Of a stretch of 64,000 nt of DNA, positions 12,801 to 23,214 are shown piece by piece (the stretch's first letter is position 1; each line of letters begins with the position of its first letter). The translations under genes and the position numbers were made by a program. The notes under the pieces are model-generated. The model did no database searches. It had not been told where the DNA came from and was given only the letters and a program-made list of their open reading frames with translations. Origin of the DNA: Cycas panzhihuaensis (lineage: Eukaryota; Cycadophyta); contig CM041465.1 of assembly GCA_023213395.1 (NCBI GenBank), positions 160,711,741 to 160,775,740 of the forward strand. The letters run 5' to 3'.

Positions 12801-12995
12801 TTCCAGAGTAACATTACCTAATCCTTTCACTTTAAGTTGGGATCCACTCCCAAAAGAAATCTCTTCTTCAGAGTTAGTATCAGATTAATAAGTGGATAAA
12901 TTCTCCTGGTGTCTTGTCATGTAATGGGAAGCACCAGAGTCAAGAATCCATTGAGATGATTGATTAAATAGAGTAACAAATAAAAACGTTATTGA
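9850..12995 (-). pseudogene. Copia pol polyprotein remnant, element C (protease, integrase, RT, RNase H)
   Basis: Read on the minus strand from high to low coordinate. Protease at about 12990-12690 keeps WILDSGASHYMT (active-site DSG near 12934-12945). The GAG-pre-integrase zinc region and integrase core run 12550-11900, with CKACVIGKQH, HSDICGSF, FKSDNAKEY and NGVVEY, so all three catalytic acids are still recognisable. Reverse transcriptase runs 11330-10600, with [20 protein letters not shown] and catalytic LYVDDIIII near 10745-10760. RNase H runs about 10290-9870, with GYTDSNWAGD. The longest open pieces are 11595-11906 and 12093-12479. Stops are mostly at expected Gln and Trp codons. The product would be non-functional. 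Confidence 0.92.
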
Positions 12996-13079
12996 TATTA
13001 AAGAACAATTATGGGACTGTGGTTGGGTTTGTAGTTGGGATTATAATCCCTTAGAAGCTTTCTAAGCTTCTTAAACTAT

Positions 13080-13995
13080 TCCACTTTTGCAAACGTCAAT
13101 AGTGTGGCTTTTTTTATGGCAATATGCACAACTAATATTTTGAGAAAGATTAATAGTGTTCCATTTTGGAAGGGATTGTTTAGAAGTATTCTAATATTTA
13201 GGTAGACCAGAATACTTAGTATTGTTTTGAGAACTAGGAGGTAGACCTCTATGAGGTTTCTGAAATTTTATATTATTATTAAAGTTGTTGTGATGTTTGG
13301 TTTTATTTTGAGACTTAGATTTGGATAAGAAAGCCTGAGAAGGATCTTTCAAGTTACCTATTTGAATTAATATCATTTGATATTCTATCAGTTGGTTTAT
13401 CAACTGATTAAAAGTTATTAGAGGATTGCCAGCTTGTTGTCTAGCAGTCTTGAAAAGATTAAAATATTTTGGTAGTTTGTTTATCGTAAGATAAACGAGT
13501 GTATTGTTGTATTTAACATGTATGACTATTTGTTCTTCATCACCTACTTTAATTGTAGTTTTAATACAATTGCTTATATCTTTAGTGATGAGTTGAATTT
13601 TAGATAAAAAGTCTTCGACTTTGGAAAAAGCATCATAAATCAGGTCATACAATTACTGTTCTAGGACAACTAATTATTATGTGTCGACCTTATCATATTT
13701 CTTCTTAAGAGTATTCCATATAGTGGCTAGATCATCTATATTAGAGAACTACTAACTTATTTTTAGTGAGAGTGAGGTCAGGATGGTGCCTAGGGCTATA
13801 TCAGAGTTCATCAGATATGCCGTATGGCTTTCTAAAGTTATATCTTTTGGTTTTTTAAATTCACTTGTTACATATCACCATATCTTATGTTGTTTAAGCT
13901 GATAGGAAATGTGATTCCTCTAGTCAGCATAGTTTGAGAAGTTTAAAACTAGAATCAGAATGTAGGTGGTTGTCCCTGGCATTAATACCATATTA
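13080..13995 (-). pseudogene. Copia gag remnant with zinc knuckle, element C
   Basis: Starts near 13995 on the minus strand (Met-Val-Leu-Met-Pro-Gly) and keeps a 153-codon open piece at 13191-13652 that is rich in Asn, Gln and Lys. Upstream pieces match the Copia Gag capsid texture (ESHTAYLMNSDIALGTIL, then DDLATIWNTLKKKY). A CCHC zinc knuckle is intact at 13089-13130: CAYCHKKSHTIDVC (C-x2-C-x4-H-x4-C), which in the family binds the RNA genome. A few stops separate the blocks. Confidence 0.85.
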
Positions 13996-15280
13996 GGAAT
14001 TGTAAATATTAATTAAAAGTCTATTTAAATTTAAAAAATTTAGAGAATTTACATGAAGAAGTATAGGTGATAAACGTCACATAAAAAAATACTAAACATC
14101 AGTGATTCTATTAATATTTTACAAATATGTTTAATTGAATGATAAGAAACTGAAATTTATTGTTATTAAGTTTGTTTGGATACCCTTGCCCTAGAAAGAA
14201 AAGGAATTAAATGTTCTCCTTTTCTAAAAAAAAATGTTAATAGTCATCCTTGTTGTTTAAAGAAATATGTTTGAAAAATAAGTTACTTATTCAAATATTA
14301 AACAAAATAATAATAAGGGTGTTATGTAGACTAATTACCCTTTAGTTATCTATTTAATGACAAAACGAAAATTTTAAATAAAGTTTTAAATAGTCCTCCT
14401 TTAGAGGAGGGGAAGGAGTTGCTCACTCAAGATGACTTTCTAAAGTATTTAGAGATAGGGATAGAAGAGGTACTAGATAAATTTATACTAAGTGATGAAA
14501 TGAAGGCCCAGAGTATGATTTATAATGATGAAGCTCAATTAAACATAATTAAGGCTATTAGGATATCTATCATTGTTGAGTTATTGAACTAATAGTTAAT
14601 CCCATAGTTTAAATGTGAACTAGAAAAAGAGTAGTAATAGCCAATGAATGCATAGCTCTAATAGGCTAATAAGACATATTAAGCCATTATAACTATCCTC
14701 ACTCTTTAATAATAGTTAAATAAGGTCATATTATTATCTTAGTCATTTTAAAAGATTAAATGTTTAATATAATAAGGGGGGTTAATGTTAACATTAAAGT
14801 GTAGTAGTGGGGAGGGGGGGGGGGGGGATAATCATTAACAAATTAAATATAATAAAGAAAAGTTTGGTGATTATATTAAAGGGTATTTTGATTAATAAGG
14901 GGTATAAATTACTTTAAATAAAAGAGCGTATTAATAATTTAATAAATTTAGTGTAATAAGGGAGGGATTATATCAAAATGTAGTAAAAGGGGGTTTTAAA
15001 TATTAGTGTTAAAATATAGTAAAGGGGGCTCATGTTATTATTGATTGAATTAAATTAAATATCTATAATAAGACGGACCCAACTTCGCTTTAAACCAAAA
15101 AATAGATTGAATTTATTTTTTAAAAAATGGGCTACATTATATGAAGAACGGACCCGACAGATTTATAAAAAATGGGAAATCGTTTTTGCGTTTGTAAAAA
15201 TGTTAGTTTGTTTTTAAATTAAATTTAGGGTCCGAGGGGAGAGGGAATGATAGTGAAACCCTACCTGTTCATTTTCGTGG
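13996..15280. other. Long AT-rich leader of Copia C
   Basis: Untranslated leader of element C between gag and the captured AlkB fragment. It contains a run of 14 G at 14814-14827 and three copies of a TAAA-x-TRTAGTA motif followed by four to six G (near 14790, 14976 and 15008). An 80-codon stop-free + strand stretch is listed separately. Otherwise I see no gene. Confidence 0.5.
14344..14592 (+). other. Stop-free, protein-like stretch of ~80 codons, unidentified
   Basis: A + strand frame without stops, antisense to element C, with no ATG near its start. It reads SPPLEEGKELLTQDDFLKYL, then VLDKFILSDEMKAQSMI, and ends at the stop at 14590. The composition (alternating acidic and hydrophobic residues, helix-like) looks like real protein rather than random AT-rich sequence. 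I do not recognise the family. It may be a second captured fragment beside the AlkB piece or debris of an older element. Confidence 0.35.
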
Positions 15281-15289
15281 TGGCAGCTA

Positions 15290-16012
15290 TGGATTTTGCT
15301 CTGTAGTCTTTGACTTAATGGAGGCGGCGACTAAGGGAGGTGTCTTTGTAGAAGCGACGGTGTTACATCACGATATGGTTTAGGTTTGTATTCTCTGAAG
15401 CCTTTTCATAGACGATCTCTATGGTTAATTCTATGTCTTCTAGAGGGTTGTTGACGGGGATTGTCAGCTTCTCATTCTAGGAAGGATTTGTATCACTGTC
15501 GGGATCCACCTTCCTCGAGAGCTTATACTCTAGATCCACCCAGACTACAATGTAGGGATGAAGATTTCCATTTCTCTAATTCACATTCTTCAGATCCTGC
15601 ACAGAAATCACCGTGATCTTGATATCGATCGGCTTAGGGATCCTGCAATCACCCCAGGCGCGTGGATGGACTTTACACGACAATCTCTATTTTTTCGCAG
15701 GAATTTTTTAGAGACTTTGACGGGGCCCAATATCAAGATCTTATGAAGATATACACTCTTATGATAATGCAATACCTCCACCCATTCCTACAGAATTTAT
15801 AGCCCTTGCTGAGAGAGCTATTGAGGAGGGACAGAGAGCTAATGGAAGCAGATTTACTAGGAGTTTTATTGAGAATGAACCCTGATATCTGCCTTGTTAA
15901 TTTCTATAAACACACTAGGAGACTAGGGATGCATCGGGACAGGAATGAAAGTAAAAGCAGTATTAGTAGAGGACTACCCGTTGTATCATTTTCCTTGGGT
16001 GACTCGGGTGCA
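15290..16012 (+). pseudogene. Captured fragment of an AlkB-type 2-oxoglutarate/Fe(II) dioxygenase gene inside Copia C
   Basis: In the family this enzyme removes alkyl or methyl groups from nucleic acid bases using Fe(II) and 2-oxoglutarate. The diagnostic part is 15875-16009: MNPDICLVNFY, then RRLGMHRDRNES, then GLPVVSFSLGDSG. The iron-binding H-x-D is His 15932-15934 and Asp 15938-15940. Upstream, in another frame, 15775-15879 reads PPPIPTEFIALAERAIEEGQ, which in plant ALKBH1-like proteins precedes this block, so there is a frameshift near 15860-15880. The part further upstream (15290-15770) is Ser/Arg/Asp-rich and could be the less conserved N-terminus. The second iron-binding His and the C-terminal Arg are missing, because similarity stops abruptly after DSG at 16009. 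It is antisense to the retrotransposon and lies between the primer binding site and gag. It is a broken gene copy, not a working enzyme. Confidence 0.8.
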
Positions 16013-16087
16013 TCCACACACTTCACCTCATTAGCTTAATCAAGAGACAGGCTTGTGTCCAGGAAGGATTAATCTCACTTCCAGACA

Positions 16088-16099
16088 ACTCTGATACCA
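16088..16099 (-). promoter_or_regulatory. Primer binding site of Copia C (initiator-Met tRNA)
   Basis: ACTCTGATACCA on the + strand, i.e. TGGTATCAGAGT on the element's strand, complementary to the 3' end of plant initiator-Met tRNA and directly adjacent to the 5' LTR. It fixes the element's orientation as minus. Confidence 0.9.
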
Positions 16100-16540
16100 T
16101 GTAGAAGAGAGGTAACATGACAATCTCAACAAGATCAAATAATTAACCATACACATGTGCCAAATGACATTGAAAAAGTACACATATTTGGTAGGTGTAA
16201 AAACCCTTCTGGGGAAGAAAAACCACCTCTTTAATTTGTAAATTTATTTACTGAAAAACTCTACATAAAGACTTGCCATAATTACCATCTACATACTAAA
16301 CTAGGATAGAAACCAGCCTTCAGACAAGCTTATGACAGCCTCCTAAATTCTTGGAACCAATTCCTAGAATCTAGGAGAGACTATTTAAAGAATGAGAGGT
16401 TCATTGAAATGGGCAGTTGTTCATTTCAATGACCTTTACATAATAAATAATAATTAACATAAACTTTATAAAATGAACTTTAATAACTTACAGTTACAAT
16501 ATTAATATGTAACATAAAGCTAACATTAATATTCCTAATA
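16100..16540 (-). repeat. 5' LTR of Copia C
   Basis: A 441-bp copy of the LTR at 9296-9737, starting TGTAGAAGAGAGGTAACA. The far end reads ATTCCTAATA where the other LTR has ATTTTTAGCA, so the terminal CA has decayed to TA. It is followed by the right-hand ATAAT target duplication (16541-16545). Confidence 0.9.
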
Positions 16541-16545
16541 ATAAT

Positions 16546-17000
16546 GATCGAAAGATCTCATAAATAGACATCGCTCCAATTAGTATATGGTTTGGAAGTT
16601 GTATTTCCAATAGAATTTTAAGCTGAAAGCCTAAAAGTAGTGGTTTAATTGCAGATGCAAGACCAAGATTCTTAAGACTAAAGGATTATGGAGCTATTGA
16701 AGCTTGATGAACAAAGAGTGGGAGAGTTATGGGAATTAAAAGTAGAGAATAAAAGGTGGAAAGTGTAGAATGATTGGCATTTGAAGATACCACAATTCAA
16801 AGAAGGAGATTTGGTTTTAATGTACAATAGTAAATTCTGAATAAAACCCAAAAAAATAAAATTATGATGGTGAGGACAATATAAGGTAAACCACATTAGG
16901 AGAAATAGAGTAGTTCTACTTAGATAACTTGATGGAACCCTATTAACAAAGGTGATAAACAAAAGTTAGTTGAAGTTGTATATAACAAAGCATAAAGAAA
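16546..17000 (+). pseudogene. Gypsy integrase, C-terminal part (element B, right of insertion)
   Basis: Resumes the Gypsy integrase interrupted at 9295. It reads IWFG or VYGLEVVFPIEF (conserved end of the catalytic domain), then PQFKEGDLVLMYNSKF, then a KPKK-x-K-x-WW-x-GQYKV block and LDGTLLTKVIN. These are the usual C-terminal DNA-binding motifs of Gypsy integrase ('F..GDLVL', 'GP..V', 'LDG'). Several stops are present. Together with 8660-9290 it reconstructs the ancestral target gene of Copia C. Confidence 0.8.
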
Positions 17001-17580
17001 AAAAAAAAGAATTATGAGGATAATAAAACATTTAGTTATTATAAGTATAACTTATGAAAGGGACCAGAATACGAGGAATATTATAATTATTGGTGATGAC
17101 CTTGGTCATAATAATTAAAGTAGATCAATGATTGTGATTAAATGATTACAAGTCATTATTTAATATGATGTGATTACAATTTTAGTAGTTATGTTTACGA
17201 TGATCATAGTATGATAAGAGGTGATAGGCATGAGAAATCATCATTACTATTTACAAGAAATTATCTTATTAATTTATTGCCTTATGGAACTTTTGGTACT
17301 AATTAGTTATTAATAGTTACTTCGGTCAAATAAAATTTTGACCTAGACCTCATTGATATTACTTTATACAAGTGTAATACATTGAGTAAAGCATAGAGTA
17401 AGTAATTATGACTAATGAATTATACTAACTCATGATGGGATTTTGAGAATTATATGACAAGCATATTTATAAGTAATGGTTAGAAATTTTGCTAAAAAAT
17501 CCCTGAAAAAAGAATTAGATAGTCACAAGATTCAAATAATATATTTTAGTAGGCATTCTTTTATTTGTTTTTAATTTTCT
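17001..17580. other. AT-rich sequence with no gene seen
   Basis: Follows the Gypsy integrase end. There is no domain, no clear LTR end and no polypurine tract. A TGAT/ATCA-rich, minisatellite-like texture occurs near 17080-17240 without a fixed period. Confidence 0.35.
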
Positions 17581-17599
17581 CATGGTTATAACTACAATG

Positions 17600-18112
17600 A
17601 TAGCTTAACGAACCTCCTTCCTTAATTATTTGCTTGAAGCAATTGAATGATTGACTAGATTTCTAAATGAAGGACCAAATATTCCTAAAGATAAATAGAT
17701 TTCTAGGGAATAACTAATATATTAAATCAAAGTGAAGGAGTCCAACATCTCTAGTTTAGGAATCCAAATTTCAAGGATTTCTTCAGGGTAAATATGATAG
17801 GATATGCATTTTCTATTTACCCAAGTTATATTATGATAAATAATCCTTTTTATTCCAATCCATTTATATTCCATATTGATCAAGGTTATAAAAGGATAAC
17901 ATTTTAATTAGGCTAAATTTGTTTCTAATAGATTTTTAAAAAATCTAAAGAGTGTAAGCAACACTATGTAATTTATCATACTTTTCTACCTAACTTTGCT
18001 CTAAAGGTTATTATTTTTATAATCCCTAGATGTTAAACTCCCATCAGTGGATGAAGGTTACTCCATTTTAGTAAAGTGGACTAAAATTTTAATAGAGAAT
18101 GAGGGCATGATT
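17600..18112 (+). pseudogene. Unassigned reading frame downstream of Gypsy B, left half
   Basis: A stop-ridden but protein-like + strand frame, starting near EAIE-x-LTRFLNEGPNIP and reaching LPSVDEGYSILVKWTKIL and ENEGMI at 18112, where Copia D is inserted. After removing D, the frame continues at 23215 with VIGEIA-x-VGEDLDSTAVVG. I do not recognise the family. Its position after integrase would suit a third ORF of a Gypsy element, but it could equally be a separate pseudogene. Confidence 0.4.
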
Positions 18113-18630
18113 TGTAAAGAGAAAATATAACTGCAGAAGCAATATGATAACTAAACTTTAAACCATACAAAAAATAAATAACATAAACAAGCCAAGCACA
18201 TAATAAAGAATACTAGGAGATTTAAGTCTAAGCATAGACCTTTTATTAATTTGAGTAATAGCTAAAGAATTACAAAGATGAATAGATCCTAACTCTTCTC
18301 ATTGACTCATCAAAGACTCATCCTTGTCTTTTTACATATGTCATTATATAAGAATATATAGATACAACATTACAAGATACCATCTTGTGATTTTACAATA
18401 TAATGGGCATAAACCATAGGTTGATAAAGACCCCCATAAGACACCTAAAAAAGTTTTCTTAGGAGTTCCTACCCCTAAACCCTCACTTGGGGGCTTGTTG
18501 GCCCCTCGAGAGCCCCCCAAATCCCCTAGTCGAGGGCTTTACGATGGGACCCTAGACCCCACAAAGGGGATCAAGTGTAATACATATACCTATATAACAC
18601 TTGAAAAGTATTTAATATATCTAAGAATCT
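18113..18630 (-). repeat. 3' LTR of Copia D
   Basis: Starts TGTAAAGAGAAAATATAAC and ends near ATATCTAAGAATCT. It contains an unusual C-rich segment (about 18430-18560) with clusters such as GACCCCCATAAGACACC and GAGAGCCCCCCAAATCCCC, in contrast to its AT-rich surroundings. The same segment is kept in the other LTR at about 23015-23150. Confidence 0.85.
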
Positions 18631-18689
18631 CTTGCTTGTTGAACACTTTACAAGAAATCTGCATACACAATTACTTAATACTAAAATCA

Positions 18690-21600
18690 TAAACACCCAT
18701 TGTATTTCTACACCATTTAAATTTTTCTCTGCTAACAATCTTAGTGAATGATTCTGTAATATTCTATTATATAGCAATCTTCTGTAAATCCACCTTATGA
18801 TCTTGAATCATTTCTCTCACAAAATGGAACTGCATATCAATATGCTTTGACCAAGCATGAAAAATAGGATTCTTTGCTAGGTAGATTACACTTTAACTAT
18901 CATAATCTATCCTCACCATATCCTACTTCAAGCCAATATTTGTGCATAATCTCTATAACTAAATTTCTTCCTTGCATGTATGATTAGCTACCATATACTC
19001 TACTTCTGTTCTAGAAAGTTCCACAACTTACCGTCTTTTACTCATCCAGCTGACTACATCAGCACAAAGGGTAAAAACATACTTGCTTATAGATCTTTTG
19101 CTGTTAAGATCTCTAGCTTAATCAACATTAACAAAACCTCTCAGGTTCATTATTCTACTCTCTATGGGATCTCCTTAATAGAAAATTCCATAGTCTGATG
19201 CACCCCATAGATACATGAAAATCCTTTTCACAATCACCTAATGGTCCCTACCTGGGTTTGATATATACTTGCTAACTACTCCCACTACATGGATAATATC
19301 TGATTAAGTACAAACCATCATATACATCAGGCTACTAATAGCACTAGCATAAGGGATAAATGCCATGTCTTCAACTTCTTCGTGAGTCCTTAGGCATTAT
19401 TTAACTGATAATTTTAAACTAGTAGGAAGATGAATATTAGTTGGTTTACTATCCTACAACCTATATTGCTGCAATATTGTCTCAATATACCATCTTTGAC
19501 TAAGCGAAATCTTCTTATTTCTCCTATCCCTTTTAATCTCAATGCTTGAAATAAAATATGCAGTACCAAGGTCTTTCATCTCAAAATGAGATACCAATTA
19601 GCATTTCATAAGTTGGTTCATTTCTTTATTATTACTAACTAAAATTATATCATCAATATATAAAGCTAGAATAACAAAATAATCACCAACCTACTTATAA
19701 TAAATGCAATGATTTGGTTTACTATACACAAAGCCATCCACTAATATATGTGAATCAAACTTCTAATACCACATTGTTAGAGATTGTTTCAAGCCGTATA
19801 ACGACTTCTTCAACCTACACATCATATTCTCCTTTTCTGTAACTTTAAACCCTTCAAGCTATAATATATACATTTCTTCCTCGAGGTCACCATGAAGAAA
19901 TGTAATCTTCACATCCATTTGATCCACCTTAAGGTCATAGGCAATTAGTATAATTAAAAAAAATCTAATTAAAGTAACTTTTGTAATAGAAGAAAATACC
20001 TTGCCAAAACCTATTCCCTTAACCTAGGAATAACCTTTTATTACCAAGTAAGCCTTGTACTTTTCTATAATACCATATGCGCAAAACTTTCTTTTGAAGA
20101 TCCATTTGTTATCAATAGATTTTCTATTATTAGGTAGATCCACCAAATCCTATGTATTATTTTTGTCTAAGGCTATCATTTCTTCTTGTATGGCTTTATC
20201 CAAAGTTGGCTCTCTTTAAACTCTAGGGCCTCCTAAATAATACCTAGATCATCATTTGTAACAAATAAAACATAAGAGGAGTGACGGAAGTCTTCAAGAA
20301 TATACATATCAGGTTGTCTTCTATCATGAGTTGATCTCCTCAAGATGTGGGGTTCTTGAGGTTGAGCTACCTTTACAATTGGTCCTTCCTCTTCAGCTGA
20401 CTCATATTTTGATGCAGAATCTTCATCCTTTACCATAAATTACACCTTCTTAGACTTTTCCTCCTTTAATTCTTTATCTTGCTTTAGAGACTTGAACTCC
20501 TCTCTAAAGATAACATCACGACTATACACAAACTTTTATGTTTCAAGGTTATAAAGCTTGTACATTTTAACTCCATCACTATAGCCAATGAAAATAGTCT
20601 TTTATACTTTGAAATCAAGCTTAGTCATTTAGTATCTAGGAACATGCATAAAAGCTTTATAACTAAAAACTTTAAGATGACCATGAGATGGTTTCTTACA
20701 AGACCACACTTCTTCAGGTGTTTTGTATACTAAGGTAGTTGTTAGTAATATGTTTATCAAGTAGCTTATAGTCATCACATCCTCAGTCCTTAATTTCTTC
20801 TCTAATCCAACAGTACTAAGCATACTCCTCAATCTCTTTAGTAAGGTCTTATTCATTCTTTTAGCAACTCTGTTCTACTATGATGTATAGGGAATTACCT
20901 TTTACGTGGCTATCCCACACTACTTATAGAATCACTTAAACTCCTTTGAATAAAACTCACCTCCATTATTAGTCTTTAGTACCTTGAACCACATATCACT
21001 CTGATTCTTGACCAAGGCCTTAAGTTTTTTGAATTTACTAAGGACTTTAGATTTTTGCCTCATAAAATACAACCATATCTTTCTCAAAAAATCATTTATG
21101 AATGAGATAAAGTATTTGGACCCACCTAATGAGGGTACATCAATAAGTCTAAAAACATTATTATATACCAATTGTAGAATACCCTTTTCTCTCTTCGAGC
21201 CTAAAATAAAATTGACCCAATTCTATTTTCCATGTACACAATGCTCACAGAAATCAAAATCAAATGAGTCATTAATTCTAGAGATGTCTTTTACCACACC
21301 TTTAGAGAATAAATCATGGAGGCCTTCCTCTCCAATATGGACTAATCTCTGATGACACAACATAGTTTTACTAATAAGTGATATTTGGGTCCCATCTACA
21401 TTATTGCTACTTTCTATAATAGTTGGACTACAACTTCTAGCACATAGCATGCTTACATTAATCTTGTATAGTGTTCTAAATCAGACACCTCTTGCTAACA
21501 CTAATGCTCTTCAAACAATTCTATAATTATCTTTATTGAAAATTACTTCTATTTCTACATCACCCAATTAATGACAGATAATAGACTCATAGCTAAACTG

Positions 21601-21830
21601 GGAATATGACTCACATCAGGGATAGTTTTAACCTTTCCATCCCCAAATCAAACCTTCACCCTTCCACTACCTATAATTTTATATAGGTAATGATCCCTAA
21701 GAAATACTTCACATCTATCAATACTTGTTTATTCACAAAACCAGTCCTTATGGGGAGTAACATAAATTGAAGTACCGTAGTTAATTACCCAAGACTCAAT
21801 ATTTGACAACTTACCTAAGGTTGCGAAATA
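18690..21830 (-). pseudogene. Copia pol polyprotein remnant, element D
   Basis: Read from high to low coordinate. Protease near 21790 has WVINYGTSIYVTPHKDWF, where the family has W-x-x-D-[TS]-G, so the catalytic Asp is replaced by Asn. The GAG-pre-integrase region is at 21223-21450 (KTMLCHQRLVHIGEEGL, FDFCEHCVHGK). The integrase core at 20932-21171 has VLKTNNGGEF, where KTDNGGEF is usual, so its second catalytic Asp is also Asn. The integrase C-part is at 20629-20856. Reverse transcriptase runs about 20220-19300, with LALYIDDIILV near 19649-19665. RNase H runs down to about 18690. Both Asp losses need only a G-to-A change. Non-functional. Confidence 0.9.
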
Positions 21831-21899
21831 AATATTGCCATAAACTTCATTAGGGGCTTTTGCTACTGTGGAAGAAGTAGATTTAGGTGACTTTCCTTT

Positions 21900-22560
21900 A
21901 TCTACCTTAACTTAACACTGGCTCTTCATATGGCCAGCCTTCCTACATCTCCAACATACCAACGAGCCTCTACCTTGAGATTTAGATTTCCCTCTAGATT
22001 TTGGTCATCTATTCCTAGGCTTTTGTTAGTCATGATCTAATGTTTAACCTCTCATTGTTAATTCTTCCTTTAAATGATTCTCAAAAGATTTTTGTCTTAT
22101 CTCTTCTAATAGTAGAGAAATAATAACATCATCAAATTTTAGGGTGAGAAAGTTATGATGCTAATCATCATCATAAGATTATCCCAAGAATTAGGCAGTG
22201 AACATACCAAGGTAATATACTTGTCTTTTTAAAATATTATTATCTCAATTGAAATAAGTTGGCTTACCACAGTATTAAATATAGTGAGATAATCTATAAT
22301 TGCATCTCTATCACCCATCTTAAGTGAATACAATTTTTTTCGAAGAAATAACTTATTAACCAAGGACTTAGTTTGATACAAAGCCTCTAACTTTCTCCAT
22401 AGATCTTTGGTCGTAGGCTTTATGGCAACATTCAACAATACCATGTCTAAAGGTATAACCTTATTGAATTGATTGCTTTTCGATCAAGCTTCTTCCAATC
22501 TTCATCACCCATAGTCATAGGCTTTGCTCCTACTATAGTGATATCTTCAATCTTTAGCTT
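21900..22560 (-). pseudogene. Copia gag remnant with intact zinc knuckle, element D
   Basis: An open piece at 22229-22444 reads AIKPTTKDLWRKLEALYQTK, then FLRKKLYSLKMGD, the UBN2-type Gag core ('TAKE.W..L...Y', 'L...L...KM'). A CCHC zinc knuckle is intact at 21915-21956: CWRCRKAGHMKSQC. It lies just upstream, in element orientation, of the protease remnant. Confidence 0.85.
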
Positions 22561-22690
22561 CCACAACATAAAGTTCTAGTCATTAAACTTTTCAATCTCC
22601 ATCTTTGTAGTGCTTATTATGATTTTGCACTCAAGTTCATCGAACAAGGCTCCCACTTAGTAAATGGCTTCCCATAGAATAAAACCCCTT

Positions 22691-22703
22691 AGCTTTGATA
22701 CTA
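22691..22703 (-). promoter_or_regulatory. Degenerate primer binding site of Copia D
   Basis: AGCTTTGATACTA on the + strand, i.e. TAGTATCAAAGCT on the element strand. This is the initiator-Met site TGGTATCAGAGC with two G-to-A changes. It is two bases from the LTR. Confidence 0.75.
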
Positions 22704-22705
22704 AA

Positions 22706-23209
22706 TGAAGAGAAAATATAACTACAAAAGTAATGTAATAATAGAACTCTAAACCGTGCAAAGAGCAAATAGCATAAATAAGCTAAGTAAAAAATAAAGA
22801 ACACTAAGAGATTTAGGTCTGAGCATAGACCTTTTATTAATCTAAGTAACAACTAAAGGATTATAGAGATGAATAAACCCCAACTCTTCTTATCAACTCA
22901 TCAAAGATTCATCCTTGCCTTTTTACATGTGTCATTACATAAGAATATAAAGACACAATATTACAAGATACTACCTTGCAATTTTACTATATAATGAGCA
23001 TAAACCATGGGCTGACAAACACCCCCCTAAGACACCCAAAAAAAATTTCTCAGGGGATCCTATCCCCAAACCCCCACCTAGGGGACCATTGACCCCCCAA
23101 ACCTTCCAGTCGGGGGCGCTACAATGGGCCCTCATACCCCGTAAAGGGGCTCAAATGTAATGCCTATATCCATGTAACATTTACAAAGTGTTCAACATAT
23201 CTAAGAGTT
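22706..23209 (-). repeat. 5' LTR of Copia D
   Basis: Direct copy of 18113-18630, starting TGAAGAGAAAATATAACTAC. Its C-rich segment (23015-23150) is well kept, with AACACCCCCCTAAGACACCC and TTGACCCCCCAAACC. It is followed by TGATG, a likely one-mismatch copy of the left duplication. Confidence 0.85.
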
Positions 23210-23214
23210 TGATG

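Larger units (their letters stand above)
9296..16540 (-). mobile_element. Complete but decayed Ty1/Copia element C, nested in Gypsy integrase
   Basis: A full-length Copia on the minus strand. The 3' LTR is at 9296-9737 and the 5' LTR at 16100-16540, roughly 90% alike by eye. The primer binding site is at 16088-16099, a polypurine tract adjoins 9737, and ATAAT target duplications flank it. Gag and pol occupy 9850-13995 in the Copia order (gag, protease, integrase, reverse transcriptase, RNase H). The leader between primer site and gag is about 2.1 kb, unusually long, and contains a fragment of a cellular AlkB-type gene on the opposite strand. It is non-functional because gag and pol carry many stops. 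Confidence 0.93.
18113..23209 (-). mobile_element. Complete but decayed Ty1/Copia element D
   Basis: Minus-strand Copia with two LTRs of about 510 bp (18113-18630 and 22706-23209) and a degenerate initiator-Met primer site at 22691-22703. Gag and pol lie between them in Copia order. The flanking bases TGATT (18108-18112) and TGATG (23210-23214) are a likely target duplication with one substitution. The + strand frame outside it reads on when the element is removed, which supports these ends. Ends are certain to within a few bases only, because the inner LTR border is decayed. Confidence 0.88.
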
